A stretch of DNA of 64,000 bases from Glandiceps talaboti (GCF_964340395.1 NC_135564.1:22113942-22177941); one strand, 5' to 3'; counted from the stretch's first letter, positions 12,978 to 25,732 are shown. The notes: a model not told the origin generated them from the letters alone. Made by a program: numbers and translations.

Positions 12978-15330
12978 AACAAGCGACCTATCGGTCAGAA
13001 TAGCTCCGCTGTTTTTTTTTTGTTTTGTTTTTTTATTTTGGTGACACGTAGAAGTGGTTCAGTTCTTCAGCTCTTCACTATGCAGTTTTGTTTTAGCGAT
13101 GCAATAAAGTGGTTAGTGGTTCATATGATGTCTCACTGTAAAATACATTTTACACAGAAGTTGGTAATGTATTGTACTTTTATACCATAGTCACCATTTT
13201 ATAACAAAAATCTACTGTTATGAAAAATTGCACAAAATCTCAGAAAAAAAATGACTGGGAAATGCACACAAGAAAAAGAAATGAGGTTGGCTATAAATAA
13301 TTCCATTGTCTTACAGCTTTAACCCTGGGAAATTTTAATGATGAATGAAATAAACTAGGGATCTAAAATAATTTTGAGGCAATTTGAATTTCAATTTTCT
13401 AACAAATTTACCAAGTCAACAACATTCAACTTGTACAAGTTGTAGTAGATACATATAGGGAAGAAATGTATTAATCGCCATCTTAGTTTCCGGACGGCGA
13501 CAATCCCCACCAAGTCTAGTACCCGAAAGAGAGTCATTCTGGCAGCCATACGTTACAGTGGTCACACTCGTTCATGTTCTATTACCTTTCATAAAGAAAA
13601 CACAACGAAATGGTTGAAGTGATCTTTTTTTTTTAATTTCTTTTCATCACAACAACAAAATCTGTGTGATCAAAAATGTTGTAAACTAAACCAGAAAGAA
13701 TTATCGGACTGGCTAAACTTCCCGATGAACTGGAGTAAGGTCCAAGTCCAAGTAAGCCTCGATAGTACGTGAGAAAATCGTCTCAAACTAGCGATACAAC
13801 TTTCAAAATATAACTTGACATGTCTTCATTTGTTAGATTTATACAATTCAAGACGCGTTTTCACTCGAAAACAACAATTCTGTGAATAATGACACTCTGA
13901 ACGCAGCGATTTCTCGGACGATGTTACCACTGTAACGTATGGCTGACAACGACTTGCTTCCGGGTTAGTCCCTCGTGCATCCGGGTACCTGGGGTTGTCG
14001 CCGTACGGAAACTAAGAAAGATGGAATTTACAGTGATTCTTGTGACAGGCGCGGCGCCTGTCAGCAGACTTGGCCATTTTTTTCATCATTCCATTGTATT
14101 TAAACCTTGTACTTGACATTTCGCAATATTTATCATTCTCAACAAAATACCTCAACATGCCTCACTTCGCTCGTACTCAAAGCAGCCCCTCGCGGTATGA
14201 TCACTGATGACATGACGAGAGAACCTTTTCGGATTTACATGTAAAACGGGGAAAGATACGCAAAACATAATGCAAAGTCTGAAGCCAAATTAAAGTTGTG
14301 ATTATTTTAATTATTTTTACTTGCCAAATATTTGCATTTTGGAAATGGCAAGACACGTTCATGTCGTTTAACTTTACATGTGAACTGTCGGCCAATAAAC
14401 AAAATTTGGTTGATTCACAGTCCGCAGTTAGACTGCTCTTGCATAACTTCAACTGCATGCCTTCCTTACGCAAGTTGTCTTTATTCTGGTTCACTGTCAC
14501 TCCAAATTGCACGACAATATAGAATTAATCACAAGTTACATGTTATCTGAAAACATCACATTTCTATAGTGGGTCTGAAGTGAGTACCAAGAACGTCCTG
14601 TGTTGTTAATTGCTGTGGAAAATCGCCCGGTCAAATGAGGTCAGCTTCAGCTTCTGGTCGAATCAGGATAGAGTATGCAAATAAGGACGTTGCGGACTGG
14701 CTGATTATGTAGAAAGGGTGCAGAATTTGGATTTGAAGTTTACAACCCTGTTTCGAATAAACGCTTGTCACTTCATGCATTTGGGCGCCCAATGGGTAGA
14801 ATTATGACTATAGCACATATTACATTGCTTGTTTGACGTCAATAGTGTCTTTTGAAAAGTGGTAGTTTACTAAAGTCTCGTCGACTGATTTCCAATATGG
14901 CGTCGGTCATTATGCTCATTAACATATTCATTTTTTTTTCAAATTACAAAAAAAAAATCATAAAAAATAAAAATGAAGGTGTGCTGACTTGAAATTAACA
15001 AACCTGAGTAAGCTACCCCCTGCGCATCAACACACCAGATATCAAAGCAATCTGACAATAAGTTTTCACGGAGATGATGAAAATGACATTTTATGAAAAA
15101 AATTCATAAAAAATTGAAAATGGCACAGATCAACTTGGCATGAACAAATCTGAATAGCCTCCCCCCAGGGAACATGCACACCAAATATCTAAGAATAATG
15201 ACTGTCACTTTCTGAGAAAATAATGAAAATATAAAAGTTTGACGGTCACCTATGATTCACTCTACTCTCTATACTCTATACAACCTATACCTAAAGCTAC
15301 GCTTTCAGCTTTCGCTGACAGCGGAGCTAA
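12978..15330. mobile_element. Element B, copy 2
   Basis: This copy has the same ends as 5,328-7,670 and is closely similar throughout, with small indels. Inverted TAGCTCCGCTG motifs lie at 12,991-13,001 and 15,319-15,329. It is not nested in element A, so comparing its flanks with copy 1 delimits the element. No intact ORF encodes a recognisable protein. Confidence 0.8.
13478..14024. mobile_element. Palindromic MITE-like element D inside element B
   Basis: The left arm, beginning CCATCTTAGTTTCCGGACGG, is mirrored by the right arm ending with CCGTACGGAAACTAAGAAAG then ATGG. The arms continue with ACGTTACAGTGG on the left against CCACTGTAACGT on the right. The arms are about 95 bp around about 350 bp. 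The equivalent in element B copy 1 has a decayed right arm. It could be a nested MITE or an internal inverted repeat of B. Confidence 0.65.
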
Positions 15331-15412
15331 TAAATATATCAGTATAGGCATCATGGCCAAAGTTGAAAGGTCAAATATGCAAGGAGTTTTCAATCAAAAT
15401 TTGGTAAATCTA

Positions 15413-16040
15413 TGTTGTTGACATTCCGATAGTGCATTTCATAAATCTAACTGAGTTGACATTCCTATACGACATTTCATAATCTACCTGAGTTGACATT
15501 CCTATAGGGCATTTCATAATCTACCTGAGTTGACATTCCTATAGGGCATTTCATAAATCTACCTGAGTTGACATTCCGATAGTGCATTTCATAAATCTAA
15601 CTGAGTTGACATTCCTATAGGACATTTCATAAATCTACCTGAGTTGACATTCCTATAGGGCATTACATAAATCTACCTGAGTTGACATTCCTATAGGACA
15701 TTTCATAAATCTACCTGAGTTGACATTCTTATAGGACATTACATAATCTACCTGAGTTGACATTCCTATAGGGCATTACATAAATCTACCTGAGTTGACA
15801 TTCCTATAGGGCATTTCATAATCTACCTGAGTTGACATTCCTATAGGACATTTCATAAATCTACCTGAGTTGACATTCCTATAGGGCATTACATAAATCT
15901 ACCTGAGTTGACATTCCTATAGAACATTTCATAAATCTACCTGAGTTGACATTCTTATAGGACATTTCGTAAATCTACCTGAGTTGACATTCCTATAGGG
16001 CATTTCATAAATCTACCTGAGTTGACATTCCTATAGGACA
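15413..16040. repeat. 37/38-bp minisatellite, about 17 copies
   Basis: The unit contains CTACCTGAGTTGACATTCCT then ATAGGGCATTTCATAAAT. The last base step (ATAAAT or ATAAT) and GGG/GGA/GTG variants alternate. It ends about 15 bp before the 28-bp array; the short joining segment contains ACACCGGTACCTCTCG. Confidence 0.95.
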
Positions 16041-16056
16041 CACCGGTACCTCTCGA

Positions 16057-19000
16057 TCCCCTACTATGTGGTGTTACCTCTATATCCCTTACTATGTGGT
16101 GTTACCTCTATATCCCCTACTATGTGGTGTTACCTCTATATCCCTTACTATGTGGTGTTACCTCTATATTCCTTACTATGTGGTGTTACCCCTACATCCC
16201 TTACTATGTGGTGTTACCCCTACATCCCTTACTATTAGGTGTTACCTCTATATCCCTTACTATGTGGTGTTACCTCTATATCCCTTACTATGTGGTGTTA
16301 CCTCTATATCCCTTACTATGTGGTGTTACCTCTATATCCCTTACTATGTGGTGTTACCTTTACATCCCTTACTATGTGGTGTTACCCCTATATCCCTTAC
16401 TATGTGGTGTTACCTCTATATCCCTTACTATGTGGTGTTACCCCTACATCCCTTACTATGTGGTGTTACCTCTATATCCCTTACTATGTGGTGTTACCTC
16501 TATATCCCTTACTATGTAGTGTTACCTCTATATCCCTTACTATGTGGTGTTACCTCTATATCCCTTACTATGTGGTGTTGCCTCTATATCCCTTACTATG
16601 TGGTGTTACCTCTACATCCCTTACTATGTGGTGTTACCCCTACATCCCTTACTATGTGGTGTTACCCCTATATCCCTTACTATGTAGTGTTACCTCTATA
16701 TCCCTTACTATGTGGTGTTACCTCTATATCCCTTACTATGTGGTGTTACCTCTATATCCCTTACTATGTGGTGTTACCTCTATATCCCTTACTATGTAGT
16801 GTTACCTCTATATCCCTTACTATGTGGTGTTACTGTTACCCCTATATTCCTTACTATGTGGTGTTACCTCTATATCCCTTACTATGTGGTGTTACCTCTA
16901 TATCCCTTACTATGTGGTGTTGCCTCTATATCCCTTACTATGTGGTGTTACCTCTATATCCCTTACTATGTGGTGTTACCTCTATATCCCTTACTATGTG
17001 GTGTTACCTCTATATCCCTTACTATGTAGTGTTACCTCTATATCCCTTACTATGTGGTTTTACCCCTATATCCCTTACTATGTGGTGTTACCTCTATATC
17101 CCTTACTATGTGGTGTTACCTCTATATCCCTTACTATGTGGTGTTGCCTCTATATCCCCTACTATGTGGTGTTACCTCTATATCCCTTACTATGTGGTGT
17201 TACCTCTTTATCCCTTACTGTGTGGTGTTACCTCTATATCCCTTACTATGTGGTGTTACCTCTATATCCCTTACTATGTGGTGTTGCCTCTATATCCCTT
17301 ACTATGTGGTGTTACCCCTACATCCCTTACTATGTGGTGTTACCTCTACATCCCTTACTATGTGGTGTTACCTCTACATCCCTTACTATGTGGTGTTACC
17401 TCTATATCCCTTACTATGTGGTGTTACCCCTACATCCCTTACTATGTGGTGTTACCTCTATATCCCTTACTATGTGGTGTTACCTCTATATCCCTTACTA
17501 TGTGGTGTTGCCTCTATATCCCTTACTATGTGGTGTTACCCCTATATTCCTTACTATGTGGTGTTACCTCTACATCCCTTACTATGTGGTGTTACCTCTA
17601 TATCCCTTACTATGCGGTGTTACCTCTACATCCCTTACTATGTAGTGTTACCCCTATATCCCTTACTATGTGGTGTTACCCCTACATCCCTTACTATGTG
17701 GTGTTACCCCTACATCCCTTACTATGTGGTGTTACCCCTATATCCCTTACTATGTGGTGTTACCTCTATATCCCTTACTATGTGGTGTTACCTCTATATC
17801 CCTTACTATGTGGTGTTGCCTCTATATCCCTTACTATGTGGTGTTACCCCTATATCCCTTACTATGTGGTGTTACTGTTACCCCTATATTCCTTACTATG
17901 TGGTGTTACCTCTATATCCCTTACTATGTGGTGTTACCTCTATATCCCTTACTATGTGGTGTTGCCTCTATATCCCTTACTATGTGGTGTTGCCTCTATA
18001 TCCCCTACTATGTGGTGTTACCTCTATATCCCTTACTATGTGGTGTTGCCTCTATATCCCTTACTATGTGGTGTTACCTCTACATCCCTTACTATGTGGT
18101 GTTACCCCTACATCCCTTACTATGTGGTGTTACCTCTATATCCCTTATTATGTGGTGTTACCTCTACATCCCTTACTATGTGGTGTTACCTCTGTATCCC
18201 TTACTATGTGGTGTTACCCCTACATCCCTTACTATGTGGTGTTACCACTATATCCCTTACTATGTGGTGTTACCTCTATATCCCTTACTATGTGGTGTTA
18301 CCTCTATATCCCTTACTATGTGGTGTTACCTCTATATCCCTTACTATGTGGTGTTACCTCTATATCCCTTACTATGTGGTGTTACTGTTACCCCTATATT
18401 CCTTACTATGTGGTGTTACCTCTATATCCCTTACTATGTGGTGTTACCTCTATATCCCTTACTATGTGGTGTTGCCTCTATATCCCTTACTATGTGGTGT
18501 TACCTCTATATCCCTTACTATGTGGTGTTACCTCTATATCCCTTACTATGTAGTGTTACCTCTATATCCCTTACTATGTGGTGTTACCTCTATATCCCTT
18601 ACTATGTGGTGTTACCTCTATATCCCTTACTATGTGGTGTTACCTCTATATCCCTTACTATGTGGTGTTACCTTTACACCCCTTACTATGTGGTGTTACC
18701 CCTATATCCCTTACTATGTGGTGTTACCTCTATATCCCTTACTATGTGGTGTTACCCCTACATCCCTTACTATGTGGTGTTACCTCTATATCCCTTACTA
18801 TGTGGTGTTACCTCTATATCCCTTACTATGTAGTGTTACCTCTATATCCCTTACTATGTGGTGTTACCTCTATATCCCTTACTATGTGGTGTTGCCTCTA
18901 TATCCCTTACTATGTGGTGTTACCTCTACATCCCTTACTATGTGGTGTTACCCCTACATCCCTTACTATGTGGTGTTACCCCTATATCCCTTACTATGTA

Positions 19001-20071
19001 GTGTTACCTCTATATCCCTTACTATGTGGTGTTACCTCTATATCCCTTACTATGTGGTGTTACCTCTATATCCCTTACTATGTGGTGTTACCTCTATATC
19101 CCTTACTATGTAGTGTTACCTCTATATCCCTTACTATGTGGTGTTACTGTTACCCCTATATTCCTTACTATGTGGTGTTACCTCTATATCCCTTACTATG
19201 TGGTGTTACCTCTATATCCCTTACTATGTGGTGTTGCCTCTATATCCCTTACTATGTGGTGTTACCTCTATATCCCTTACTATGTGGTGTTACCTCTATA
19301 TCCCTTACTATGTGGTGTTACCTCTATATCCCTTACTATGTAGTGTTACCTCTATATCCCTTACTATGTGGTTTTACCCCTATATCCCTTACTATGTGGT
19401 GTTACCTCTATATCCCTTACTATGTGGTGTTACCTCTATATCCCTTACTATGTGGTGTTGCCTCTATATCCCCTACTATGTGGTGTTACCTCTATATCCC
19501 TTACTATGTGGTGTTACCTCTTTATCCCTTACTGTGTGGTGTTACCTCTATATCCCTTACTATGTGGTGTTACCTCTATATCCCTTACTATGTGGTGTTG
19601 CCTCTATATCCCTTACTATGTGGTGTTACCCCTACATCCCTTACTATGTGGTGTTACCTCTACATCCCTTACTATGTGGTGTTACCTCTACATCCCTTAC
19701 TATGTGGTGTTACCTCTATATCCCTTACTATGTGGTGTTACCCCTACATCCCTTACTATGTGGTGTTACCTCTATATCCCTTACTATGTGGTGTTACCTC
19801 TATATCCCTTACTATGTGGTGTTGCCTCTATATCCCTTACTATGTGGTGTTACCCCTATATTCCTTACTATGTGGTGTTACCTCTACATCCCTTACTATG
19901 TGGTGTTACCTCTATATCCCTTACTATGCGGTGTTACCTCTACATCCCTTACTATGTAGTGTTACCCCTATATCCCTTACTATGTGGTGTTACCCCTACA
20001 TCCCTTACTATGTGGTGTTACCCCTACATCCCTTACTATGTGGTGTTACCCCTATATCCCTTACTATGTGG
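16057..20071. repeat. 28-bp minisatellite, main block (about 143 units)
   Basis: The unit is TTACTATGTGG, TGTTACC, then TCTATATCCC. Occasional 34-bp units carry an extra TGTTAC. None of the three forward frames of the unit contains a stop, so every frame yields ORFs up to about 1,000 codons with a 28-residue period; the reverse strand has stops. A higher-order duplication is visible: about 16.25-17.75 kb recurs 2,314 bp downstream with near identity, including rare variants (CTTTATCCCTTACTGTG, ATGCGGTG, the 34-bp unit). Confidence 0.98.
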
Positions 20072-21620
20072 CAGTGTTCTGCCAAGGTTTCCAACTAGTG
20101 GGGACAATGGCCCCCTGGTTGCAAAAAGAGGGGTCATTTGACAGGGAGTGGGGTCAATTATTTATTGTCTATGAAATTATATATATTACCTCGGACCACT
20201 ATAGAGATACCGTGGTCTGAGATATTCCATTACACATAGACTATTACCCAACTACATAAAAAAATTCCATTCATAATAACAGTTCCCAGTAAGCTATTTT
20301 TTGAAAATTGTGTACTACACATTACACCTTAGAAAAAGAAGGCAACTACAATTATGTAATTTAAAGTCATTTCTACAGAGTATATTATATATTGTTTAGA
20401 AAGATTGGACAGCCAGGTAGTCACAATTTTTAATCTGACTATCAATGAATAGCAGTACTCAAATTTATGATTCCTTTTCTCAGACAAGGACAAAGAACAA
20501 CTTCAAAATTAGTGAACATATGCTTGAATAAAAAATTTGAGAAATCCTAATCTTGTAACCACTTGGCACTTGTTTCATTTTTACAACTGTTACACTCTGC
20601 TGTGTTTATCATTCCCTCTTCAAATTCATGACAAGAGTTTTAAAAAAAAAAACATTTTGAGGAAAATAAACTCCCTGACTTTAAAAAGTACCAAATGTGA
20701 ACGAAAAACTTACAAATAATAGTCAAACAAACTTTCAACATGATTTGGTCCTGCTATATCAAATGACAGCATTAGTTACATACATGTATTGTAAACTTGA
20801 TACGGAAAGCTGACATTAGGTGTCCTTGAAACTCAGAGATCTTGAACTAAAACTATCAACAACGTCAAAGTTAGGGTGCTTTGTAAATACAACTGTAATT
20901 ATTTTCTGATTTCATCTCTGAGTTCATTCTTCATGTCTGACCGGGCGCACATGCATCGGCCGTCTCGAGTGGTTATGCCAGTGATCACTCATTGATTCAG
21001 TGCCAAACATTCACATGTGTCACTGTCAACATCACGCAACACGATCCCCTAACACAGCTTTGTCGGGATCAAAATACACATGTACTCATTTTTGTTTCCA
21101 TTAATTTAACCCATCAACAAATGAAAATCACAACCTGTCCCATAAAATTTGGTTTCCTAAGGCTTATGTGGCAGAGAGATGTTCCGATTTCCCGTAGCAA
21201 GTTCAGTGTTTCACACACGTCAGTGAGTAGGTCAGAGGTCGAGACAGTGATGCGTCGGTAGACAAAACATGTGAAGAGAGACGTCCATTTCGGCGTCTCA
21301 TCTACTCCCTCTAATGTTTCAATTGAAGATTATGTTTTATCAAAGTTGGATCTTTTTGTTGCATATTAATCCATTTGTTTGCATGTTAACAATAGAACTG
21401 CGCGTTGTCACTGTATCTTATATGATGTCAACAAAACTATCGCTTACGGAGTCAGTATACTTTTTGTGGTATTGACGCCGGCCAGGGCAGGGGCTTGCCC
21501 TGGACTTAGGTGTCTGCCGTAAAATGAATGCGCCAAATTGACGCAAGGTGGGAAAATTATTGCGCCATTTGTAATTTTAGGGGGCCAATGTCGCAAGGCC
21601 GCGGCCTCGGCAGAACACTG
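20072..21620. mobile_element. Element C: 1.55-kb TIR element inserted in the 28-bp array
   Basis: The ends are CAGTGTTCTGCCAAGG on the left and, read inward from the right, CAGTGTTCTGCCGAGG. ATGTGG flanks both sides (20,066-20,071 and 21,621-21,626), a 6-bp target duplication. The array resumes in register after it. Two longer-diverged relatives lie inside 26,999-29,410 and 52,346-54,903, beginning with the same CAGTGTTCTGCCAAGGTTTC, but these lack the right end. A small hairpin (GACCAC/GTGGTC) is at about 20,192-20,221. No transposase was recognised, so it is non-autonomous as it stands. CAG termini suggest hAT-like, but the duplication length does not fit well. Confidence 0.85.
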
Positions 21621-22623
21621 ATGTGGTGTTACCTCTATATCCCTTACTATGTGGTGTTACCTCTATATCCCTTACTATGTGGTGTTGCCTCTATATCCCT
21701 TACTATGTGGTGTTACCCCTATATCCCTTACTATGTGGTGTTACTGTTACCCCTATATTCCTTACTATGTGGTGTTACCTCTATATCCCTTACTATGTGG
21801 TGTTACCTCTATATCCCTTACTATGTGGTGTTGCCTCTATATCCCTTACTATGTGGTGTTACCCCTATATCCCCTACTATGTGGTGTTACCTCTATATCC
21901 CTTACTATGTGGTGTTACCTCTATATCCCTTACTATGTGGTGTTACCTCTATATCCCTTACTATGTGGTGTTGCCTCTATATCCCTTACTATGTGGTGTT
22001 ACCCCTATATCCCTTACTATGTGGTGTTACCTCTATATCCGTTACTATGTGGTGTTACCTCTATATCCCTTACTATGTGGTGTTACCTCTATATCCCTTA
22101 CTATGTGGTGTTACCTCTATATCCCCTACTATGTGGTGTTACCTCTATATCCCTAACTATGTGGTGTTACCTCTATATCCCTTACTATGTGGTGTTACCT
22201 CTATATCCCTTACTATGTGGTGTTACCTCTATATCCCCTACTATGTGGTGTTACCTCTATATCCCTAACTATGTGGTGTTACCTCTATATCCCTTACTAT
22301 GTGGTGTTACCCCTACATCCCTTACTATGTGGTGTTACCCCTATATCCCCTACTATGTAGTGTTACCTCTATATCCCCTACTATGTGGTATTGCCCCTAC
22401 ATCCCTTACTATGTGGTGTTACCTCTATATCCCTTACTATGTGGTGTTACCCCTACATCCCTTACTATGTGGTGTTACCTCTATATCCCTTATTATGTGG
22501 TGTTACCTCTATATCCCTTACTATGTAGTGTTACCTCTATATCCCTTACTATGTGGTGTTACCTCTATATCCCTTACTATGTGGTGTTACCTCTATATCC
22601 CTTACTATGTGGTGTTGCCTCTA
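21621..22623. repeat. 28-bp minisatellite, distal block (about 36 units)
   Basis: Continuation of the 16,057-20,071 array. The first approximately 130 bp match positions 17,753 onward, exactly 2,314 bp before the virtual (insertion-free) position, so the higher-order duplication continues across element C. Confidence 0.97.
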
Positions 22624-22745
22624 CAGGGTTCGTACACTTAAAGCAAAACAAAATTCCAGGACTTTCCAGGGGTTGTTCGTCAGTTTTCCAGGGGTATTCA
22701 TATTGATTTTGGCCATTTTCCAGGGGTGTTGATACTAAAGTATAT
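22624..22745 (+). mobile_element. Terminal fragment of a CAGGGTTCGTAC-type element
   Basis: The 28-bp array stops at CAGGGTTCGTACACTTAAAG, followed by three spaced TTTCCAGGGG motifs. This resembles the terminus of hAT-like transposons as I recall them. No opposite end was found, so it is probably truncated or its partner is unrecognised. Confidence 0.45.
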
Positions 22746-22785
22746 TTTTTTAATGTGAGAAGGGTAAACTTCACACACTACTACA

Positions 22786-23205
22786 TGTATGTTATTCATG
22801 TTTGATGACTGTCTTACAGTACACACTATATGTTATTCATGTTTGATGACTGCCATCACAGTACTAGAGTACACACTGTTATTTGTGTTTGATGACTGCC
22901 ATCACAGTACTAAAGTACACACTATGTTATTCATGTTTGATGACTGCCATCACAGTACTAGAGTACACACTATGTTATTCATGTTTGATGACTGCCATCA
23001 CAGTCCTAGAGTACACACTATGTTATTCATGTTTGATGACTGCCATCACAGTACTAGAGTACACACTATGTTATTCATGTTTGATGACTGCCATCACAGT
23101 ACTAGAGTACACACTATGTTATTCATGTTTGATGACTGCCATCACAGAACTAGAGTACACACTGCTATTCGTGTTTGATGACTGCCATCACAGTACTAGA
23201 TAGAG
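22786..23205. repeat. 48-bp minisatellite, about 8.7 copies
   Basis: The unit contains GTTTGATGACTGCCATCACA, GTACTAGAGTACACACT and ATGTTATTCAT. The last copies are diverged. Its ORFs are repeat by-products. Confidence 0.95.
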
Positions 23206-24190
23206 TAAAAGCACACTGAGTTGTACAGTATTTACTTTATACATTCAGAACAATATTACTGAAATTATATATGCTTTGATAAAATAAATTTAGGGGATAT
23301 GGACAGATTTTCACAATCAAGCTGGGAAATGTTCACTTGCTTTTTGCTCTGTACTGTTTGTATCTGAATGTAACATCTGACTCTTGTTATCCTATGCAGC
23401 TATTAGAGTCAATTTCATATTAATTATTGATTACATTTAACTTATCATTTTTAAATTTACAATTACAGATAACTTTCAAATATACATATGCATTCCACTT
23501 GCTGTGAGAAAATAGATATGTATATTACTAATTGTAATATCAAAATATGGTTTCAAACATTAGTGTCTACACTTGTCTTCACCACTAGATACATAGAGAT
23601 ATTTTGTCAATTCTAGGTAGTTTGCATCTAATTCTGTTACACTTTTCTATTGAAATGGACTATTTCCGGAACTATTTCCTGACATTTCAATGTACTACTT
23701 ATTCCTTTTAATAAGACTTCATGTTCATTCATTTTTCAAACACTACACTTCCTGTACACACTATATTTATGCATTGATTGTACAGTGTCTACATTGCCAT
23801 GTAGAGGTAGTTATGAACATTAACGATACAACAATTCTGAGTCCTGCTTTCAGACAGAATAAGTTTGGATTCAATTCAGACTCACTAGCACTCTTGTCCT
23901 TTCTTAATCCATCCTGTGCATAAAAGCTGCCGGCCAAAGACTTACTTGTATGCTGTGACACCCAAAAAAACAAGAATGAAAGAAGTCAAATACTAGCAAT
24001 TAGTTGCCCATCAAATGATTTTATATCTATTTCACTACAAGAGAAATATAACACTCAGAAAATATAGCACTTTTCAGTGCACACAATTTCACAATTTTTC
24101 ACCCAAAAATGATCAAAAATGCACTTTTTAAATAAATTTCAAAAAACTGGGTGCACTTCATTTTTGTTTGAGACATTAGAATATCATTTT
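23206..24190. other. AT-rich sequence, no gene recognised
   Basis: Short overlapping ORFs on both strands around 23,690-23,973 show no domain-like composition. No tandem repeat was seen. Confidence 0.5.
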
Positions 24191-24260
24191 TACCTCCCGT
24201 AAGGGTATGGGAGGTATTAAAAAGGGTATGTATGTCTGTCATGCATCCGTCTGTCTGTGT

Positions 24261-24305
<45 letters not shown>

Positions 24306-24910
24306 TGTGTGTGTGTGTGTCTGTCTGTCTGTCTGTCTCACCATTTTCTTAAAAACGGCTGGCTCAATTAAATTATAATGAAATTTAGTACCTATAATGT
24401 TTGGGGTAATGGCTAGACCTGATTAGTTTTTGAGTGAGATCTGTTCATGTTAATTAGGGAAATTTGCATATCAATGAAATCAACTAATTAAGCAATATCT
24501 TAAGATATAGCCTAATTACCGAAAATAATTAATTATGCAAATTATTCATTAACGCTGTAAGGTACATCAACAAATTTTATAGGACAAATGTATGTTGTTA
24601 TGTTTTAACGAATAAACTAAATTATATCGAAATATATAATTTCAATACAATTTACTTCATACATTAAACATAACACACTTTATATGCCCTATAAAGTTGT
24701 TGATGTACCTTACAGTGTTAATAACTAATTTGCATGATTAATGATTTTTGGTAATTAGGATATATCATAAGAATGTATACTTGAATTTCAGTATAATTTA
24801 GTACATAAGTTAACCATAACAAAGTGGATATGTCCTATAAAATTTGTTGATATAGCTTACAGTTTTCATGAAATATTTGCATAATTAACGATTTTAGGTA
24901 ACTAGGCTGT
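24191..24910 (+). mobile_element. Element H-related copy with leading hairpin and GT/TGTC tract
   Basis: It begins with the hairpin ACCTCCC/GGGAGGT (24,193-24,216). A (GT)n and (TGTC)n tract follows at about 24,250-24,338, then an AACGGCTGGCTCAATTAAAT segment. Degenerate units of about 155 bp come next: the first is in plus orientation and those after about 24,640 are inverted, making a local palindrome centred near 24,635. The hairpin, GT/TGTC tract and ACGGCTTGCTCAATT segment occur in the same order at 61,255-61,490. Confidence 0.65.
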
Positions 24911-25582
24911 ATCTTAAAAATGCAAGCTTCAGATTTTGTATATTATCACATACATACGTGCATATCTTCTACTGTGTGATGTCAAACATGGGGTAATTTC
25001 AGAGCATATCACCCCTGTTCTACCGAACTATTTATCTCCACACTGTTCAAGTGTTCGTGCCAATCCTACGCTACGATCAAGTTTATCGTAATAATGATGT
25101 GCTTTCAAAACGTAAATGCATACATTACGTTACATATATCCTTGGATGGCATGAGTTTGATACGTAGAAGTGCTTTTATTTTTATTTGATACATTTTATT
25201 CTATTTGAAAATCACATAGATTATCGATGTAGCAGCCGGCAAGCTTACTTCCGATTTTCCGTCGAGCTCAGATCTCTGAACTTACACAACCCGAGAAAAT
25301 ACGATTAAAATGACAGCACAAAAGTCGTATTCAGACATTTTTTTCTGCTTACGTTTTAAACTAAATTCGATATTACATGTACATCGCAAGGTTATAACCG
25401 ATAATTTTGGTTGAGAAACCACAGAACAGTATGACCGATACCATACATATGGTAAGCTTGACCTCGCGATGAAGAATATAGTGCGATGAAATGATGCAGT
25501 GCGATGAAATGATGCAGTATTCATAAAATACGATTTAAAATTTTAGAAAAATACGGGGAAATACTAGTTATGTGATAAATAT
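24911..25582. other. No gene recognised
   Basis: Mixed AT-rich sequence. Two short direct repeats GAAATGATGCAGT occur near 25,487-25,518. No exon-like segment was found. Confidence 0.5.
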
Positions 25583-25732
25583 ATAATTCCATGAAAGCAA
25601 TGTTAGTTTTACGTCATAATGCTCCTCGTATGATTCTGCGATGCCTACCGGCTCAAATTTGTATTAGTCCGCCGGATCATACTCAGAGCATTATGACGTA
25701 AAACTAACATTGATTTCATGGGATTATATATA
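25583..25732. repeat. Imperfect palindrome of about 150 bp (MITE-like)
   Basis: The left arm TATAATTCCATGAAAGCAAT, continuing TTAGTTTTACGTCATAATGC, is mirrored by the right arm GCATTATGACGTAAAACTAA and ATTGATTTCATGGGATTATA. The arms are about 45 bp with two or three mismatches. The about 60-bp spacer itself carries a weaker internal pairing (GTATGAT/ATCATAC). It could form a single long hairpin. Confidence 0.85.

Noticed and set aside
16066-20141. Multiple long forward ORFs (up to 1,015 codons)
   Set aside because: All three frames of the 28-bp unit are open, so ORF length carries no coding information.
20072-21620. Assigning element C to hAT outright
   Set aside because: CAG-type ends fit, but the visible duplication is 6 bp, not 8, and no transposase is present.
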